From positions 101,006,422-101,070,421 of the forward strand of contig NC_044551.1 in the NCBI RefSeq assembly GCF_007565055.1: a stretch of DNA of 64,000 bases, read 5' to 3'. The position numbers were made by a program, and so were the translations under genes. This document shows positions 23,201-34,690 of this stretch, one piece after another. The stretch's first letter is position 1. Every line of letters starts with the position of its first letter. The stretch is from Rhinopithecus roxellana (Eukaryota > Chordata > Mammalia > Primates > Cercopithecidae). A model generated the notes under the pieces. The model was not told the DNA's origin, did not search any database, and saw only the letters and a program-made list of their open reading frames with translations.

Positions 23201-25533
23201 AATGACTGAGTCACAAATGTTACTACACAGTTGCAATTTGGGAAAATTATTAAACTGGGCAGCTTCATGGTAGAGATCCCAGGTATTCTATCCCAACCCC
23301 AGCAGTAACTCTCTGTAAAAACCAGCAGAGGGTTCAGCAGACAGGACTTTGGCCAGCTCTCTGTATTCTACCTCTGCCTAAAAATACCACCATTAAAACA
23401 TTTTCACATTCGTGCCACTGTGCGCGTTTTGGCTTCAGGTGCCTACTTTGCCCTATTTGTCCAGCGCTAGCCCTGAGGCTTAGGTTTCTGCAAATCTATT
23501 GCACCAGAAGAGAACAGTCTGAAAATAGAAACATGGACTGTTTTGTCGCCATTGAATGGAAAGGCTAATAATAGCGTTGCTTCATTGTCTGGCATGGACG
23601 CAAGGCTACCGCGGCCAAGGAGCAACGCGCCCTGCTGCAGTAACCAAATCATAAAGTTTCTCCAGGGAATGGTGCAGCTTTTCAGAATATGTTGTATATT
23701 CTGGGATTGCTCGGGAAGGAACTAGTTCAGAATCCGTCCTGAAGTGTGGTTTGTTTCCAATTTAAAGGGAGGGGGAAGGGCTGGAGAGCCAAGCCAGGAG
23801 GTCAGTTGCAGAAGGGATGCAAAAATGTCGTTAAGGAGTTCCTGACAGGTGGTGATAGGGCTGTGGCAGTGCAGCCCGAGGCCTGGCAGGGAGTTTGTCC
23901 CTGTCAGGTTCTCAGCGTGCATTCAGGGCTGCCTTCACACTCCTATTATGTTTATTTCTGTTGAACTTAAAAAGTGACCTTTTCAAAACTGCAGTGCATT
24001 GTTGACCCACATGCATTTTTGAGACCTAATTTTCCTGAATGCCTTCCTTGTTACTGCATAAGAGAACTTTGTTGGAGAAAATGGGAAGAGGCTGAGGATA
24101 AAGAGCATTGGAATGGAAATCTTTCAGGCATTGAATTCTGCCTGCTATTAATAATTTAGAAGTGTTTTTAATGCCCTGGTATGGAAGGAAGGTTTTTTGA
24201 CACCAAAGGCATCTAAATATTAATTTCAGAGGAATTGGTTGTTACAAGCAGTTAACATCCATTTTGTTAGTTGACCTCCCAAGGAAGGTTAATGCACTAA
24301 AATCTGGTCATTAAGTATAGTAACAAATGTTTTTTCAAGGAGGTTATTACTATCATAAACTCTAATCCATGGTTCACAGGCAGCAGCCTCTAGTGCAGTG
24401 CTCTGACTAATGAAGAATTAACTATTTCTGAGCAGTTAATAAAGATTTTTTTCCCCACCAATCAACATACTCTACATGATCCTTATAATTACTAAAAGCA
24501 TTAAGCCCCTGGTATGAGTGCCCACATGTCAGACGGGAATTCTGAGTAAATGACAAATGGCAAACCTAATCCCATTTCACTTATTTTTTTCTAACATGTT
24601 CACTGAAATAAGAAATAATGGAATTCCTAAGTATTAGAAAAAGATGGTTCAGTCCAAAGCATTTGCTAAATGAGTATTGATGAGGTCTTTAGTCACATTT
24701 TATTGTGATGGAAGATTTTATACTCCAGTTTAGTTCTTGTTAGAATCAAGAAGTTAATTGACTCCAAACAGGGGTTTTTACTTGCTTGTTTTTTGTTTTG
24801 TTTTTCCTTTATTAAGAAGTGCACTCATCCACAACAACACAGGAGGGAAAGACATGTGTGAGGAACACTAATATCTGCCTCATAACAATAAGAGGGAAAA
24901 GGTACAACCTAACCTTTCTAAAAAGCCTTGGGGCAGTGTTTTGCTTTTCAATGGAAAGGTCGTCCAGAATTAATTAAAGTCACTTTCCTGCTGAGGAGCA
25001 AGTATTTGACTTTACTTTGAAGGCGCAAAGAAAGTTGCTCATACTGATTTCTTAGAGACCCACATTAAAGGCAGCATAGCCAAAGCAATGGGTCAGTCTT
25101 TAAAAACTAATCTCCTTTTGGAGTCAAAAGTCTGAACAATTAATACACTGAAGACTTAGGTGCCTCTGAAGACATAGGCCAGAGTCGGCAAGGCAAAGCA
25201 AAAAGAGTAAGAATCGCTTACTTTTCCCTAGAACAATTACCTCTCATTCAGGGAGGATCAGTCCTCACTTTTACGTAAACCCTTTTCCTTGTTATTTTTA
25301 ACTTACGCTAAATCCTGTAATTGGGACAGCTGCTTCCATTAAACAGAGAGAAGGATAAACACACTTAGCCAAAATAAAAAGGATGTCATCTTATCGAAAA
25401 GAAAATGTATTTTGTAAAAGAAAGCTTTACAAAATACATAGGAAAGCTTCTAAAAGCGGTCAAACACAGAGACAGTAACTCGCCTTCTCAAAATATTCCT
25501 CTGCTGGAAGATTCTACACACTGTGCCTACCTA
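23201..25533. other. Single-copy region with a small CpG cluster
   Basis: No transposon recognised. 23410-23640 holds about eleven CpGs, including CCGCGG and ACGCGCC, unusual beside the CpG-poor surroundings. A CTCF-like core, CCAGCAGAGGG, lies just upstream at 23322-23332. No open frame crossing the cluster has recognisable protein character. Confidence 0.5.
23322..23332 (+). promoter_or_regulatory. CTCF-like core motif
   Basis: CCAGCAGAGGG matches the first eleven positions of the CTCF core (CCASYAGRKGGCR); the next base is T instead of C. Motif match only, so binding is unproven. Confidence 0.3.
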
Positions 25534-25550
25534 AATAACCAGCAGGGTGG

Positions 25551-25849
25551 GCCGGGGGAGGTGGCTCACGCCTGTAATTACGGCACTTTGGGAGGCTGAG
25601 GCGGGCAGATCACTTGAGGTCACGAGTTCGAGACCAGTCTGGCCAACATGGCAAAACCCCATCTCTACTAAAAATACAAAAATTAGCTGGGTTTCGTGGT
25701 GCATGCCTAGAATCCCAGCTACTCGTGAGGTTACTGGCAGAATTGCTCGAACCAGGGCAGCACGGGGGAGGTTGCAGTGAGCGGAGATTGTACCACTGCA
25801 CTCCAGCCTGGGTGACAGAGCAAGACTCCACCTCAAATAAAATAAAATA
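25551..25849 (+). repeat. Alu (S-type)
   Basis: Full-length Alu with an AAATAAAATA tail. The duplication AATAACCAGCAGGGTGG (25534-25550) recurs with one change (AATAACGAGCAGGGTGG) at 25850-25866. Several private changes, such as GGGTTTCGTGGTGC. Confidence 0.95.
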
Positions 25850-25929
25850 AATAACGAGCAGGGTGGGGTGATCTATGCACACTATGATTTGTCTGAGCAT
25901 CATTTGTTTGGCACTTTGCTTGCTTGAAG

Positions 25930-26075
25930 ATGACTCCATTAATTTCCCACTTACTAGTGAAGGTTAGTGACTTAGTCTTCCTGAACTTCAGTTTCCTCAT
26001 CTATAAAATGATATAATAATATCTATTTTGTAAAAATTAGTGACAACATAAACCTGGTATACCAAAGGGCTATAG
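25930..26075 (+). mobile_element. MIR element
   Basis: Core GTTAGTGACTTAGTC...AACTTCAGTTTCCTCATCTATAAAATGATATAATAATATC corresponds to the central MIR segment in sense orientation. Confidence 0.8.
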
Positions 26076-26081
26076 ACATAC

Positions 26082-26594
26082 TGCATCCGGAATTCGTGGG
26101 TTCTCGGTCTCGCTGACTTCAGGAGTGAAACTGCAGACCTTCGCAGTGAGTGTTACAGCTTTTGAAGGCTGCGCCTCAGGAGTCGTTCCTTCCTCCCAGT
26201 GGGTTCGTGGTCTCGCTGGCTTCAGGAGTAAAGCTGCAGACCTTCGCAGTATTACAGCTCATTAAGGTGGTGTGGACTCAAAGAGTGAGCAGCATCAAGA
26301 TTTATTGCAAACAGTGAAAGAACCTTCCACACCCTTGAAGGGTACCCCAGCAGGTTACGGCTGCTGGCTTGGGTGGCCTGCTTTTCTTTCTTTATTTGGC
26401 TCCACCCACATCCTGCTGATTGGTCCATTTTACAGAGTGCTGATTGGTCCATTTTGACAGAGTGCTGATTGGTGCGTTTGTAAACCTTTAGCTAGACACA
26501 GAGTGCTGATTGGTGAGTTTATAATCCTTTAGCTAGATAGAAAAGTTCTCCAAGTCCCCACCTGTCCCAGAAGCCCAGCTGGCTTCACCTCTCA
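26082..26594 (-). mobile_element. LTR12 (HERV-9)-type solo LTR, antisense
   Basis: On the minus strand it starts TGAGAGGTGAAGCCAGCTGG and continues with GGGGACTTGGAGAACTTTTC. Repeated units each contain a CCAATCAGCACTC box; plus-strand GATTGG lies at 26418, 26442, 26467 and 26508. Then come an AATAAA-type signal near 26303 and two copies of a segment with GCGAAGGTCTGCAG and GAGACCA/CGAACCCA near the 3' end. Near-matching 4 bp flanks, ATAC and ATAT, fit a solo LTR. In this family NF-Y binds the CCAAT arrays, and the LTR can act as promoter or enhancer. Here it would transcribe leftward. Activity is inferred only. Confidence 0.9.
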
Positions 26595-26789
26595 ATATTA
26601 GTATAAATTTGTTATTCACTATGTCAATTGCTTTGTGTATTTACCACATTTTATAAAAGTGACTAGAATCCTAGAATGCCCCACAAAAACCTTCTGGGCC
26701 TAAAATTGGAATCAAGTGGGTCATAATACATTAGCCTGACTTCTGAAAACCAGAAGTTTGACAGAACCCAGCTCATCCATCATGGACCC

Positions 26790-26990
26790 ATCATTGAACA
26801 CAAAACCTTCCCTGGTTGCCTCAGCCTGAAATAAACCTTCCAAACGCAGTGTTCTAATTTGCCTTGTACTTTCCTCATACAATTCTTCATAGCCCGTCTT
26901 CTCTTAAGAGTTATTTGTAGACAGACCTTGGATCTGTATTCCCAGCACTTAGTGCAGTGCCTCAAGCACAAGAACTAAAAAGGGGTTTGT
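26790..26990 (+). mobile_element. LINE-2 3' end, eroded
   Basis: CCTTCCCTGGTTGCCTCAGCC and then GACCTTGGATCTGTATTCCC, AGCACTTAGTGCAGTGCCTC follow the L2 3' end consensus order. The tail is lost. Confidence 0.55.
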
Positions 26991-27454
26991 AAATTTCACT
27001 GTCTTGTGGCAATTTTACCGCCTAACCCCACGTAGATGACTGAACGAATGAAAAAGGGAATGTATTTAGAGGTTAGCTGCTCTTTCTTTATTTTTCTGCG
27101 GTGAACCCTCTCTCCCACTTTTTTCTCCACTGGTTTCTAAACCATGTCTCTTGAAGTTTGTCCGCCACCCTCCGCCCACATCATTTCCCCACAGTTGATC
27201 AGTTGACAGTAAAAAGACGGCCAGGAGGCAGGTGTCTGCATGGCTGGATCATTTCTAAGCTGGGTATTTGCAGATCAGGGGTTTCCTACACTTTGACAAG
27301 GATTTTTAAGCGAGTATGGTAAACAGGAAGCTGTAGATTGAGACTCTATAAAGGTGAATCAAAGTGTCTTTTGAAGTCACTGGTTTCCGCATATCCCTAT
27401 TGCCATATCCCTCATTATTCATAGAAATCACAGAAAAGAGAGGCTAGCCTTCCA

Positions 27455-27600
27455 GGGTTACTAGTGATTTGCTGTGTTGACCTTTGACATGCTCTTTAAT
27501 CTCTTTGGACTTTAGTTTTTTCATCAATAATAACAACCTGTTCTAATTACATCACAGACTTGCTAGGCAAATCATATGAGAGTAGTATATAAAAGATACT
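27455..27600 (+). mobile_element. MIR element, eroded
   Basis: TTGCTGTGTTGACCTTTGACATGC, TTTAATCTCTTTGGACTTTAG and CATCAATAATAACAACC track the MIR core in sense orientation. Confidence 0.65.
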
Positions 27601-29931
27601 ACTATATTACTAGAACTAGATATTAAAAAAGGACTAGGTTAACTTGTATAAATAGCTTTTTAAACAATGAATGCTATGTGAATCAATATATTAATAATGA
27701 GAAAAATTAGATTTACTTAAAAACAGAATGCTATTAAAAACAGGAAGAAGCCATACGATAAAAGTTTAATTTGTCATTATAACAGGTGAAGAATATTGCT
27801 ATAGTCACCTTCATAATGCTTGAGCTTCCTTCCCTTACAGGGAATATTCAATACATTGGGAATAAAGAGCACGTTTGAGATACACTATCAAATCAAAATG
27901 GATTTCCTGGTTTGATCAGTGGTGGAAATCAAGTCTATTAATTTAATACCGAGTCCTTCTTCTCACCATGCACACTTGCTCATTATTTAACGGTGAGCAA
28001 ATGGTCTTCGTGACGCTTAGCAAACCCTGAAAATATGTAATTTCCATTCCCACTACCAATTCCGATCAAGGCCATTCTGAAGTGTAGCAAATGAGTTTAA
28101 GTACAGGGTTGACACTGAACCGAGTACTGGCACTTTCTTGCTCCAGAGGAAGACAAATGTAAATGCTTGAAAAACACAGTTGAGAGAATAAATGAAAATG
28201 GGTTCAATGTCTTCATCCTCTGAGAATATGTGTGTGCATGTGCGCACTTGTAGTTGCTCTTTCATAAAATGTGTATGTGTCTGTTTTGATTCTGAAGCTT
28301 TCCTGGGGTGTGGGTAGGTTTCACAGAGGGGTTCTGGCTTGTAAAGGTTAACCATGCAGAAATCAAGGCTTTGTGCATTTTTGCAAAGGTCACACTCATC
28401 AGCAGTTCCGGAAAGACTGCTGGGCAGGGCCATGGTAAGCACCCCATGAGTGAACCATGGCTCTGGGTTTCATTTCCTTTAAGAACACTGCTACGGCCCC
28501 TGGTTGTGTCACCAAGAGATAAAGAGGCTGCTCAGTCACTTGAAATTCAATTTGTACATTACTCCAACCTAGCCCACCTCTTTCCTTCATGGTGTTTGGC
28601 AGCTGCTTGCTGGCACTCTGCATTTCAAATGCCTGAGCTGCAGGAAGCTGTTTAATAAATGGGATAGGTTTTGATTAATGTAACAAGCTGAAAATAGACC
28701 ATGATGTAATGCGTATCTCAGCAGGAATCACAGAGCAAATTGGACGGTTTCAAGGGACGGTGCTGCAGCAGAGAGTTTCTCTAAAGAAATGTATTTATGT
28801 TTTTATAGCACCTTGAAGGGTCAGATTGTAGAATGAGTACATTTTGGACCTGGAAGCTTATCCTGTGGATCTTTGAATAGCAATTATAGGTGACCACACA
28901 AGAAGCTCCAGAGAAAACTGGATATTTGACACTGAATGAGGTACACTAAGGGTCATCTATACTTCACCAAACTCCCTGGTAGTATTATTCTTCAAACACA
29001 GCAAAAGCTAATAGAAATAAAAGCAGTAAAATTCTGGCAGTATCTGTAAACTCAGTTATTGAAGTATTGCATTTAGTTTCATCTAATGATCTAAAAGCCT
29101 CATGTATAGTCCTACGCTTAAAGCCATTGATTAAAATTTCTCATTTCTTAGTGGATAAAATAATTAGAATTCATGTTGCTTGGTTTAAGAAAGACCAATG
29201 AAAAGAAAAGCAATAGACTTGTATGGCAAGATTCCCTTATATTTACTGAGGAATGGGACATTATGTAAAGGAAATGTGGGGACACTTTTCTTAAGGGAGC
29301 AATAATTAAAGATTAAAAACAAAGTCTGGAATGTACTAAAATAAAGAAATGAAGGAAATAATTTCATGTTCATAATTGTTGCTTACTAAATCTATACATT
29401 GTAAGTTGCTTGAAATCACTTTGGATATTTAGTCAAAGTATGTGTGTCTGTGTATGTGTGTTGATGTGGTGTGGCGGGGGTAAGGGATGGAGGAAAATCA
29501 TCTTCCCTTGCTACAAATACAAATGAGAGTGCGGAAAAATTATACTTTTGTATTTTTCTCTACAAGTAATTTCACCTTCCCACTATGAGAATCTGTGTAC
29601 TTTATGAACAGTCCCACACTCTGGTTACTGTAAAGATGTTGACTTGTTACCTTGCCGGTGAGGGAGAGCCAAAATTAACACTCTTAGGCTGTATGAGTAA
29701 TTTTTTTCCTAGAGAACTTGCCTATCAAAGTACTCGTCTCATGGGATAGTCAATTAATACCACCAAGGTATAGATTCCATGAAATTAAGTGAATTTCAAA
29801 CAGAGCAAAATTTGCCCAGCCGATGACCACAGTCCTAACCAAAGCATTCATTTTAAAAGAGAGTATCAACAATTAAATAAAATCCATCATTATTACTCCA
29901 TGACAAACAACACAAATTGATTAAACTGTAC
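27601..29931. other. Single-copy region
   Basis: No Alu, L1 or LTR. 28430-28780 is GC-balanced with E-box CAGCTG at 28600-28605 and looks like a conserved-element candidate. An antisense 129-codon open frame at 28053-28442 overlaps a sense one in the same interval, and neither looks like a known protein. Weak GT repeats lie at 28230-28275 and 29440-29465. Confidence 0.45.
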
Positions 29932-30600
29932 TGTAGTGGGTTGAAAGGTGCCCTCCAAAAGTTATGTCCCTGGAGGGGATGGGGAAATGGGAAGTAGCTT
30001 TTCAGTGGGCATAAAGTTTCAGTTGTACAAAATGAATGAGTTCTAGAGATCTGTCGCACATTGTGCCTACAGTTAACAATACTATATTGTGTACTTAAAA
30101 CTCTGTTAAGAGAATAGATCTAGGGTGAAGTATTCTTACCACAATAAAAAATACATTTAAACAAATTTAAAGTTATGTGTCCTGGAACCTGTGAATGTGG
30201 CATTATTTGAAAAAGGGGGTTTTGCAAATGTTAAATTAAGGACAAGTGTTATTTGATTTAGGAATCACCATAATCCAAGATCCTAAATTAAATGATGTGT
30301 GCCCTTCAGAAAGAAGAGAAGAGAAGACACACACTCAAAGGAGATGTTGAGGTGAAGACTAGGGTGGAGGTTGGTATGATGTGCCAGCGGGCCAAGGGAT
30401 GCCAAAGATGGCCCCAGCCACGAGAAACCAGGAGCATGGTGAGAGGCATGGGATGGATTCTCCTTCAAGGCCACCAGAAGGAATGAACTCTATCAACTAC
30501 TTTATTCTTGTAGCCTCCAGAACTATGAGAATAAATTTCTGTTGTTTTAAGTTGCCCAGTTTGTGCTAATTTGTTACAGTGGCCCTAGGAAACTAATACA
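29932..30600 (+). mobile_element. MLT1-type MaLR LTR, split by an L1 fragment
   Basis: Starts TGTAGTGGGTTGAAAGGTGCCC. After the inserted segment it resumes with CCTGGAACCTGTGAATGTGG and ends GCCTCCAGAACTATGAG, AATAAATTTCTGTTGTTTTAAG, CTAGGAAACTAATACA. These are the standard landmarks of MLT1 LTRs, including the polyadenylation signal within AATAAATTTCTG. Without the insertion it is about 460 bp, normal for the family. Confidence 0.88.
29968..30168 (+). mobile_element. Short L1 (L1MA/MB-type) 3' end inside the MLT1
   Basis: About 200 bp of L1 3' UTR: GGGGAAATGGGAAGTAGC, GGGCATAAAGTTTCAGTTGTAC, AATGAGTTCTAGAGATCTG, then the end CTTACCACAATAAAAAATAC. The perfect duplication AAAGTTATGT (29958-29967 and 30169-30178) frames it. 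Severely 5'-truncated. Confidence 0.9.
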
Positions 30601-30763
30601 CACAACTGAGAGTTTTATCTTTGTGTGCACAAAAGAGGAAACAAACTAGGTGAAAACGTGGATTGGTAATATGTTGCGTGAGGGGTATCTGCAAATACCA
30701 GTTTCTAAAAATATGTACTTTGTTTATTTTTGCACTGTTCATTTAATATATTTGAGACATCTT

Positions 30764-31065
30764 TTATTTATTTATCTATTTTTGAGACAGTCTTACTATG
30801 TCACCCAGGCTGGAGTGTGGTGGTGCCATTGTGGTTTACTGCAACCTCTGCCTCCTGGGCTCAAGCTATTCTCCTACCTCAGTCTCCAGAGTACCTGGGA
30901 GTATAAACACGTGCCACCATGCCCAGCTAGTTTTTGTAATTTTGTAGAGAAAAAGTTTCTCTACATTGTCCAGGATGGTCCCAAACTCCTGGGTTCATGC
31001 GATCTGCCCGCTTTGACCTTTCCAAGTGCTGTGATTACAGGTGTAAGCCACCATGCCAGGCCTGC
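30764..31065 (-). repeat. Alu, antisense
   Basis: TTTA tail, TTTTGAGACAGTCTTACTATG, ending TAAGCCACCATGCCAGGCC. The duplication TTGAGACATCTT (30752-30763) recurs at 31066-31077. Moderately diverged. Confidence 0.92.
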
Positions 31066-31078
31066 TTGAGACATCTTA

Positions 31079-31350
31079 CTATCAAAACACAGATAAATTA
31101 AGAACAAGGATGATTAACATAGAAGAATAAGACAAAAAGACAAAATAATAACAAAAAGGGATAGGGAGAAGAGAAAATTTACCTGAAAACTTCAGCCTGG
31201 GACGAACTAGAGAACTTGAGAAGAAAATTGTAGGCAAGGAAAAAATAGGAAGCTGGGGTTACAATGATCTTAATATCTAATAAAAGGAATATGGATTTCT
31301 TAGATAAATTTAGTAAAATTTACTTAAAAGGCAATAATTCAAATCAATAA
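31079..31350. other. AT-rich sequence, nothing assigned
   Basis: Purine-rich, A-rich, without family landmarks or open frames. Confidence 0.5.
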
Positions 31351-31351
31351 A

Positions 31352-31402
31352 TTATTTTATATATGTATATATACACATATATATATACACACACACATAT
31401 AC
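31352..31402. repeat. AT/CA dinucleotide microsatellite
   Basis: Mixed TA and CA repeats (TATATACACATATATATATA then ACACACACA). Confidence 0.9.
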
Positions 31403-31431
31403 TTAGAAGTGAAATACTGTCTGTTTTGGTA

Positions 31432-31461
31432 ACCCCCCCCCCCCACACACACACACACATT
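31432..31461. repeat. Poly-C next to (AC)n
   Basis: A run of about 12-13 C followed directly by about nine AC units. Two adjacent slippage-prone tracts. Confidence 0.92.
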
Positions 31462-31637
31462 TATTTGATGGGAATAAGGTCATATGCAATTATAAAAAAG
31501 AAAGTGGTGCTAATATAACATCATGGAAGTCATGTTAGTTCTTATGTGATTTTTCCAAGCACATTAGACACAATGTTTTGTGTCACTAAGGAACAGGAGT
31601 TGAATGCAGCAAACCACTAAAGAACAGTTCTCTACAT

Positions 31638-32058
31638 CAGCGGTCTCCAACCTTTTTGGCACCAGGAAGGACCGTTTTTCCATGGACCATAGGTGGGGGT
31701 GGGAGTGGGGATGGTTTCAGAACGATTCAAGCACATTACGTATTGTGCATTTTATTTCTATTATTATTACATTATAATATAGAATGAAATAATTATATAA
31801 CATAATGTAGAATTAGTGGGAGCCCTGAGCTTGTTTTCCTGCAACTAGATGGTCCCATCTGGGGGTGATGGGAGACAGTGACAGACCATCAGGCATTAGA
31901 TTCTTTTGAGGAGCACACAACCACAACCCAGATCCCTTGCATGCGCACTTCACAACAGGTTTCACGCTCCTATGAGAATCAACGTCGCCACTGACCTGAC
32001 AGGAGGCAGAGCTCAGGTGGTAATGCTAACTCACCTGCCGCTTGCCTTGGGACACCTA
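31638..32058. mobile_element. MER1-like hAT (Charlie) nonautonomous transposon, complete ends
   Basis: Begins CAGCGGTCTCCAACCTTTTTGGCACC and ends ...CTTGGGACACCTA, imperfect inverted ends of the CAGGGGTCCCCAACC type. A perfect 8 bp duplication CTCTACAT flanks it (31630-31637 and 32059-32066), the hAT signature. Internal phrases CATCAGGCATTAGATTC and GACAGGAGGCAGAGCTCAGG match the MER1 family. No transposase. Confidence 0.85.
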
Positions 32059-32233
32059 CTCTACATGATGCTAATTCACTGCATGTTCTTCCTCTTGGCT
32101 CAATTTAGTCATGAATTTCACATAGGTGCAGATGGCCTGGTTTGGGCCATATGTGCATTTTGTCCTTTTTTCTAACTGAGCAACCTCAGCCTCACTTTTA
32201 CCTTATATCCTCTTCCATTAAGCATCCCTCACC

Positions 32234-32533
32234 TTTTTTTTTTTTTCTTTTTGAGAAGGAGTCTTGCTCTGTCGCCCAGGCTGGAGTGCAGTGGTGTGAT
32301 CTCGACTCACTGCAACCTCTGCCTCCCAGGTCCAAGCGATTCTCCTGCCTCAGCCTCCCAAGTAGCTGGGACTACAGGGGCGTGCCACAACACACAGCTA
32401 ATTTTTTGTACTTTTAGTAGAGATGGGGTTTCACCATGTTAGCCAGGATGGTCTCAATCTCCTGACTTCGTGATCTGCCCACCTCGGCCTCCCAAAGTGC
32501 TGGGATTATAGGCGTGAGCCACCACGCCTGGCC
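32234..32533 (-). repeat. Alu (S-type), antisense
   Basis: Poly-T tail, GAGAAGGAGTCTTGCTCTGTCGCCC, ending GAGCCACCACGCCTGGCC. CCTCACC-T-run before and CTTCACC-T-run after are the flanking duplication. Confidence 0.94.
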
Positions 32534-34339
32534 CCTTCACCTTTTTTACAAAAGGAGAAAATCTTATATTTACTAAGGTACTTCTTTTTCAAGTATTTAG
32601 AATGTCTTTTTAACTGCATTAGTGTTTTTATTAGGATTATTACTATGTTCCTGGTATTCTTGTTACAAAGTTGTGTAAGTTTGAATGATCTGACCCGACT
32701 CTGTTTTGTCAGCGGGCCCTATTACTTTCAGTGCACCCTATTATTTTCAGTGCACAATTTTTCAGAACATGAGGTTTTTTAGGAGCACATGCATTGCATA
32801 ATAGTATAAATACTTACATATGACACCTCTCTTATAGACATTATTCTATAAGACAGGCAAAGGAAATGGTCTCATTTTAGCTTTGCTACCCTCTACACAC
32901 ATTAATAATCTCTACTCTCTTTTGAGTCACCAGCAGCAAAGACTCTACTTTTTGCCAAGCTGATTATTCAGGGACTAACAAACGGAACTTATCTTTCTGG
33001 AAACTAGAATCATGACTGCAATAATCATCTGAGTACAACCCATTCAAGGAAGGTTCCCTTAATATGCCTGTAAAGTTATTCTTTACAAACTTTTTTTAAA
33101 GAATAGCAAAACAGAAGAGTTGAAAAGAATTAAATCCATAAAAGGACATGAACTAAATGTACTGAACTCAACTTTTATCTTAATCCACACTAGGTGGTTT
33201 CAGTGTTATTTCAATACTTGTGAAATGGTGAAAGCTTTATTCAGGTATTATTCAGGGATACAATAATCCTGTTCGTTGGTTGCCCACTGATCCCTTATGG
33301 ATCCCATACTGACCCATGCATGGACCCATGATAAACTGTTAACTTTGTTGTATCAAGGCTGACATACTGACTACAGATAATTCTTATTCTCTTTCTTCAA
33401 TTTCAAGTTTATTTTTAAGAATCAGAGTTCTTATTGACTATGTTAACAGACTTCGATGGTTTCAGTTTCTATTTGAAAAGCACTACAAAGATGTAGTATC
33501 ACATTTGGACAGGTTTAAATTTCCCTCAGTGTGATTAGAATAGTAATAATAAAACTACAATAGAAAAGATGCTCAAGGCAGACAAGGTTACATAAACTCA
33601 ATGTTTTCTAGTCCAAATCATCTGGTAATTTAGCTAGAATTTTGAATAAGAATTGCATTCAAACTTCCATGGGGAATAAAAAGTGCATAGATACAATATA
33701 TTTAACTTAAAGACAACTGTTTGGTACTAGCAAAATAAAATACGGGCATTTAAATAGTCCGCCTGACTGGATAGGCCTGATAAAACAATCCTAAGCCAAA
33801 ACTAATTATTGTCGCAATACTCAAGCTTTGTGGACTCAATCAAAGAAATGTGTATTCAGACTTGATGGCCTTTGTGTTTACTGGGACTTTTCCTCTCCTT
33901 TCTCTGGGTCTTGCAAAGCTGACCCTAACCTCTTTTGAAGTCTGTGGTTACCCTGGGATCACATCAGATGCATTGAAGTGGGTTGGGCAAGAAAGAAGAG
34001 AGCTCATTAAGTGCTCACATTTTAATGCCATTTTCAGTGGATTACAATGATTGCTGAATGAGTTCTAGCTCTCCATTCATAGATTTAAAAGTTAATATTT
34101 TAAGATATCAGCTTATTGTTGTAGTAACATGGGGGCTAATGCTTTGAAAGGGAACAAAAAGGTTTCAGTGGTAAAGTTAATTTTGTATTATTGAATTATA
34201 AAAAATGTAAACATTCCAAAATGTATTCAATATATCTCTTTCTCCTTTTTCAGATCTACTAATGTTTTTATGCACAGGGCTATATATTTTTAAGCACCTT
34301 GTACTTAAACTTCAACATAGCATGTTGCACAGTTTTTTG
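32534..34339. other. Single-copy region with a 19 bp tandem duplication
   Basis: No transposon recognised. 32717-32735 and 32736-32754 are tandem 19 bp units (CCCTATTAYTTTCAGTGCA) with one difference. No supported gene. Confidence 0.5.
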
Positions 34340-34690
34340 CATTTCATTCATTTAAACAACATTTAAATGACTTCTGTGTACCAGGTTTGATATGCTAGGA
34401 ACTTGAGATGTAACAATAGTAAGAGTTTTAATTATGGTAGAGGAGACAGAGAACAAGTTAGAAAATAAATGAGAGTTTTAGAATACACTCAAGACTGAAA
34501 AAAAGAAGACAGAGCAATAGGGTAGAAAGAGCATAAGTGAGGGTTTACTTTACATAGAGTGGCCAAGTAAGGCGCTCTGAGTGTTAACTAACATTGGGTA
34601 GGCGCCAAAGAAGCCAGCAATGCAGAGATTCAGGTGTAAGGATGGGCCAGTACAAAGGTCCTAAGAAGAGCACAAATTTAATCTGGTAAT
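34340..34690 (-). mobile_element. LINE-2, antisense, eroded
   Basis: TTCTGTGTACCAGGTTTGATATGC, AACTTGAGATGTAACAATAG, later AAGGTCCTAAGAAGAG fit reversed L2 order (the region complementary to its 3' end). Confidence 0.5.

Noticed and set aside
28053..28442. 129-codon antisense open frame
   Set aside because: Overlaps another frame on the opposite strand; composition (C, F, S, T rich) is typical of noncoding DNA.
31680..31715. Possible G-quadruplex in the MER1-like element
   Set aside because: Three runs of at least three G plus one GG; needs a bulged or two-tetrad form, too weak to report.
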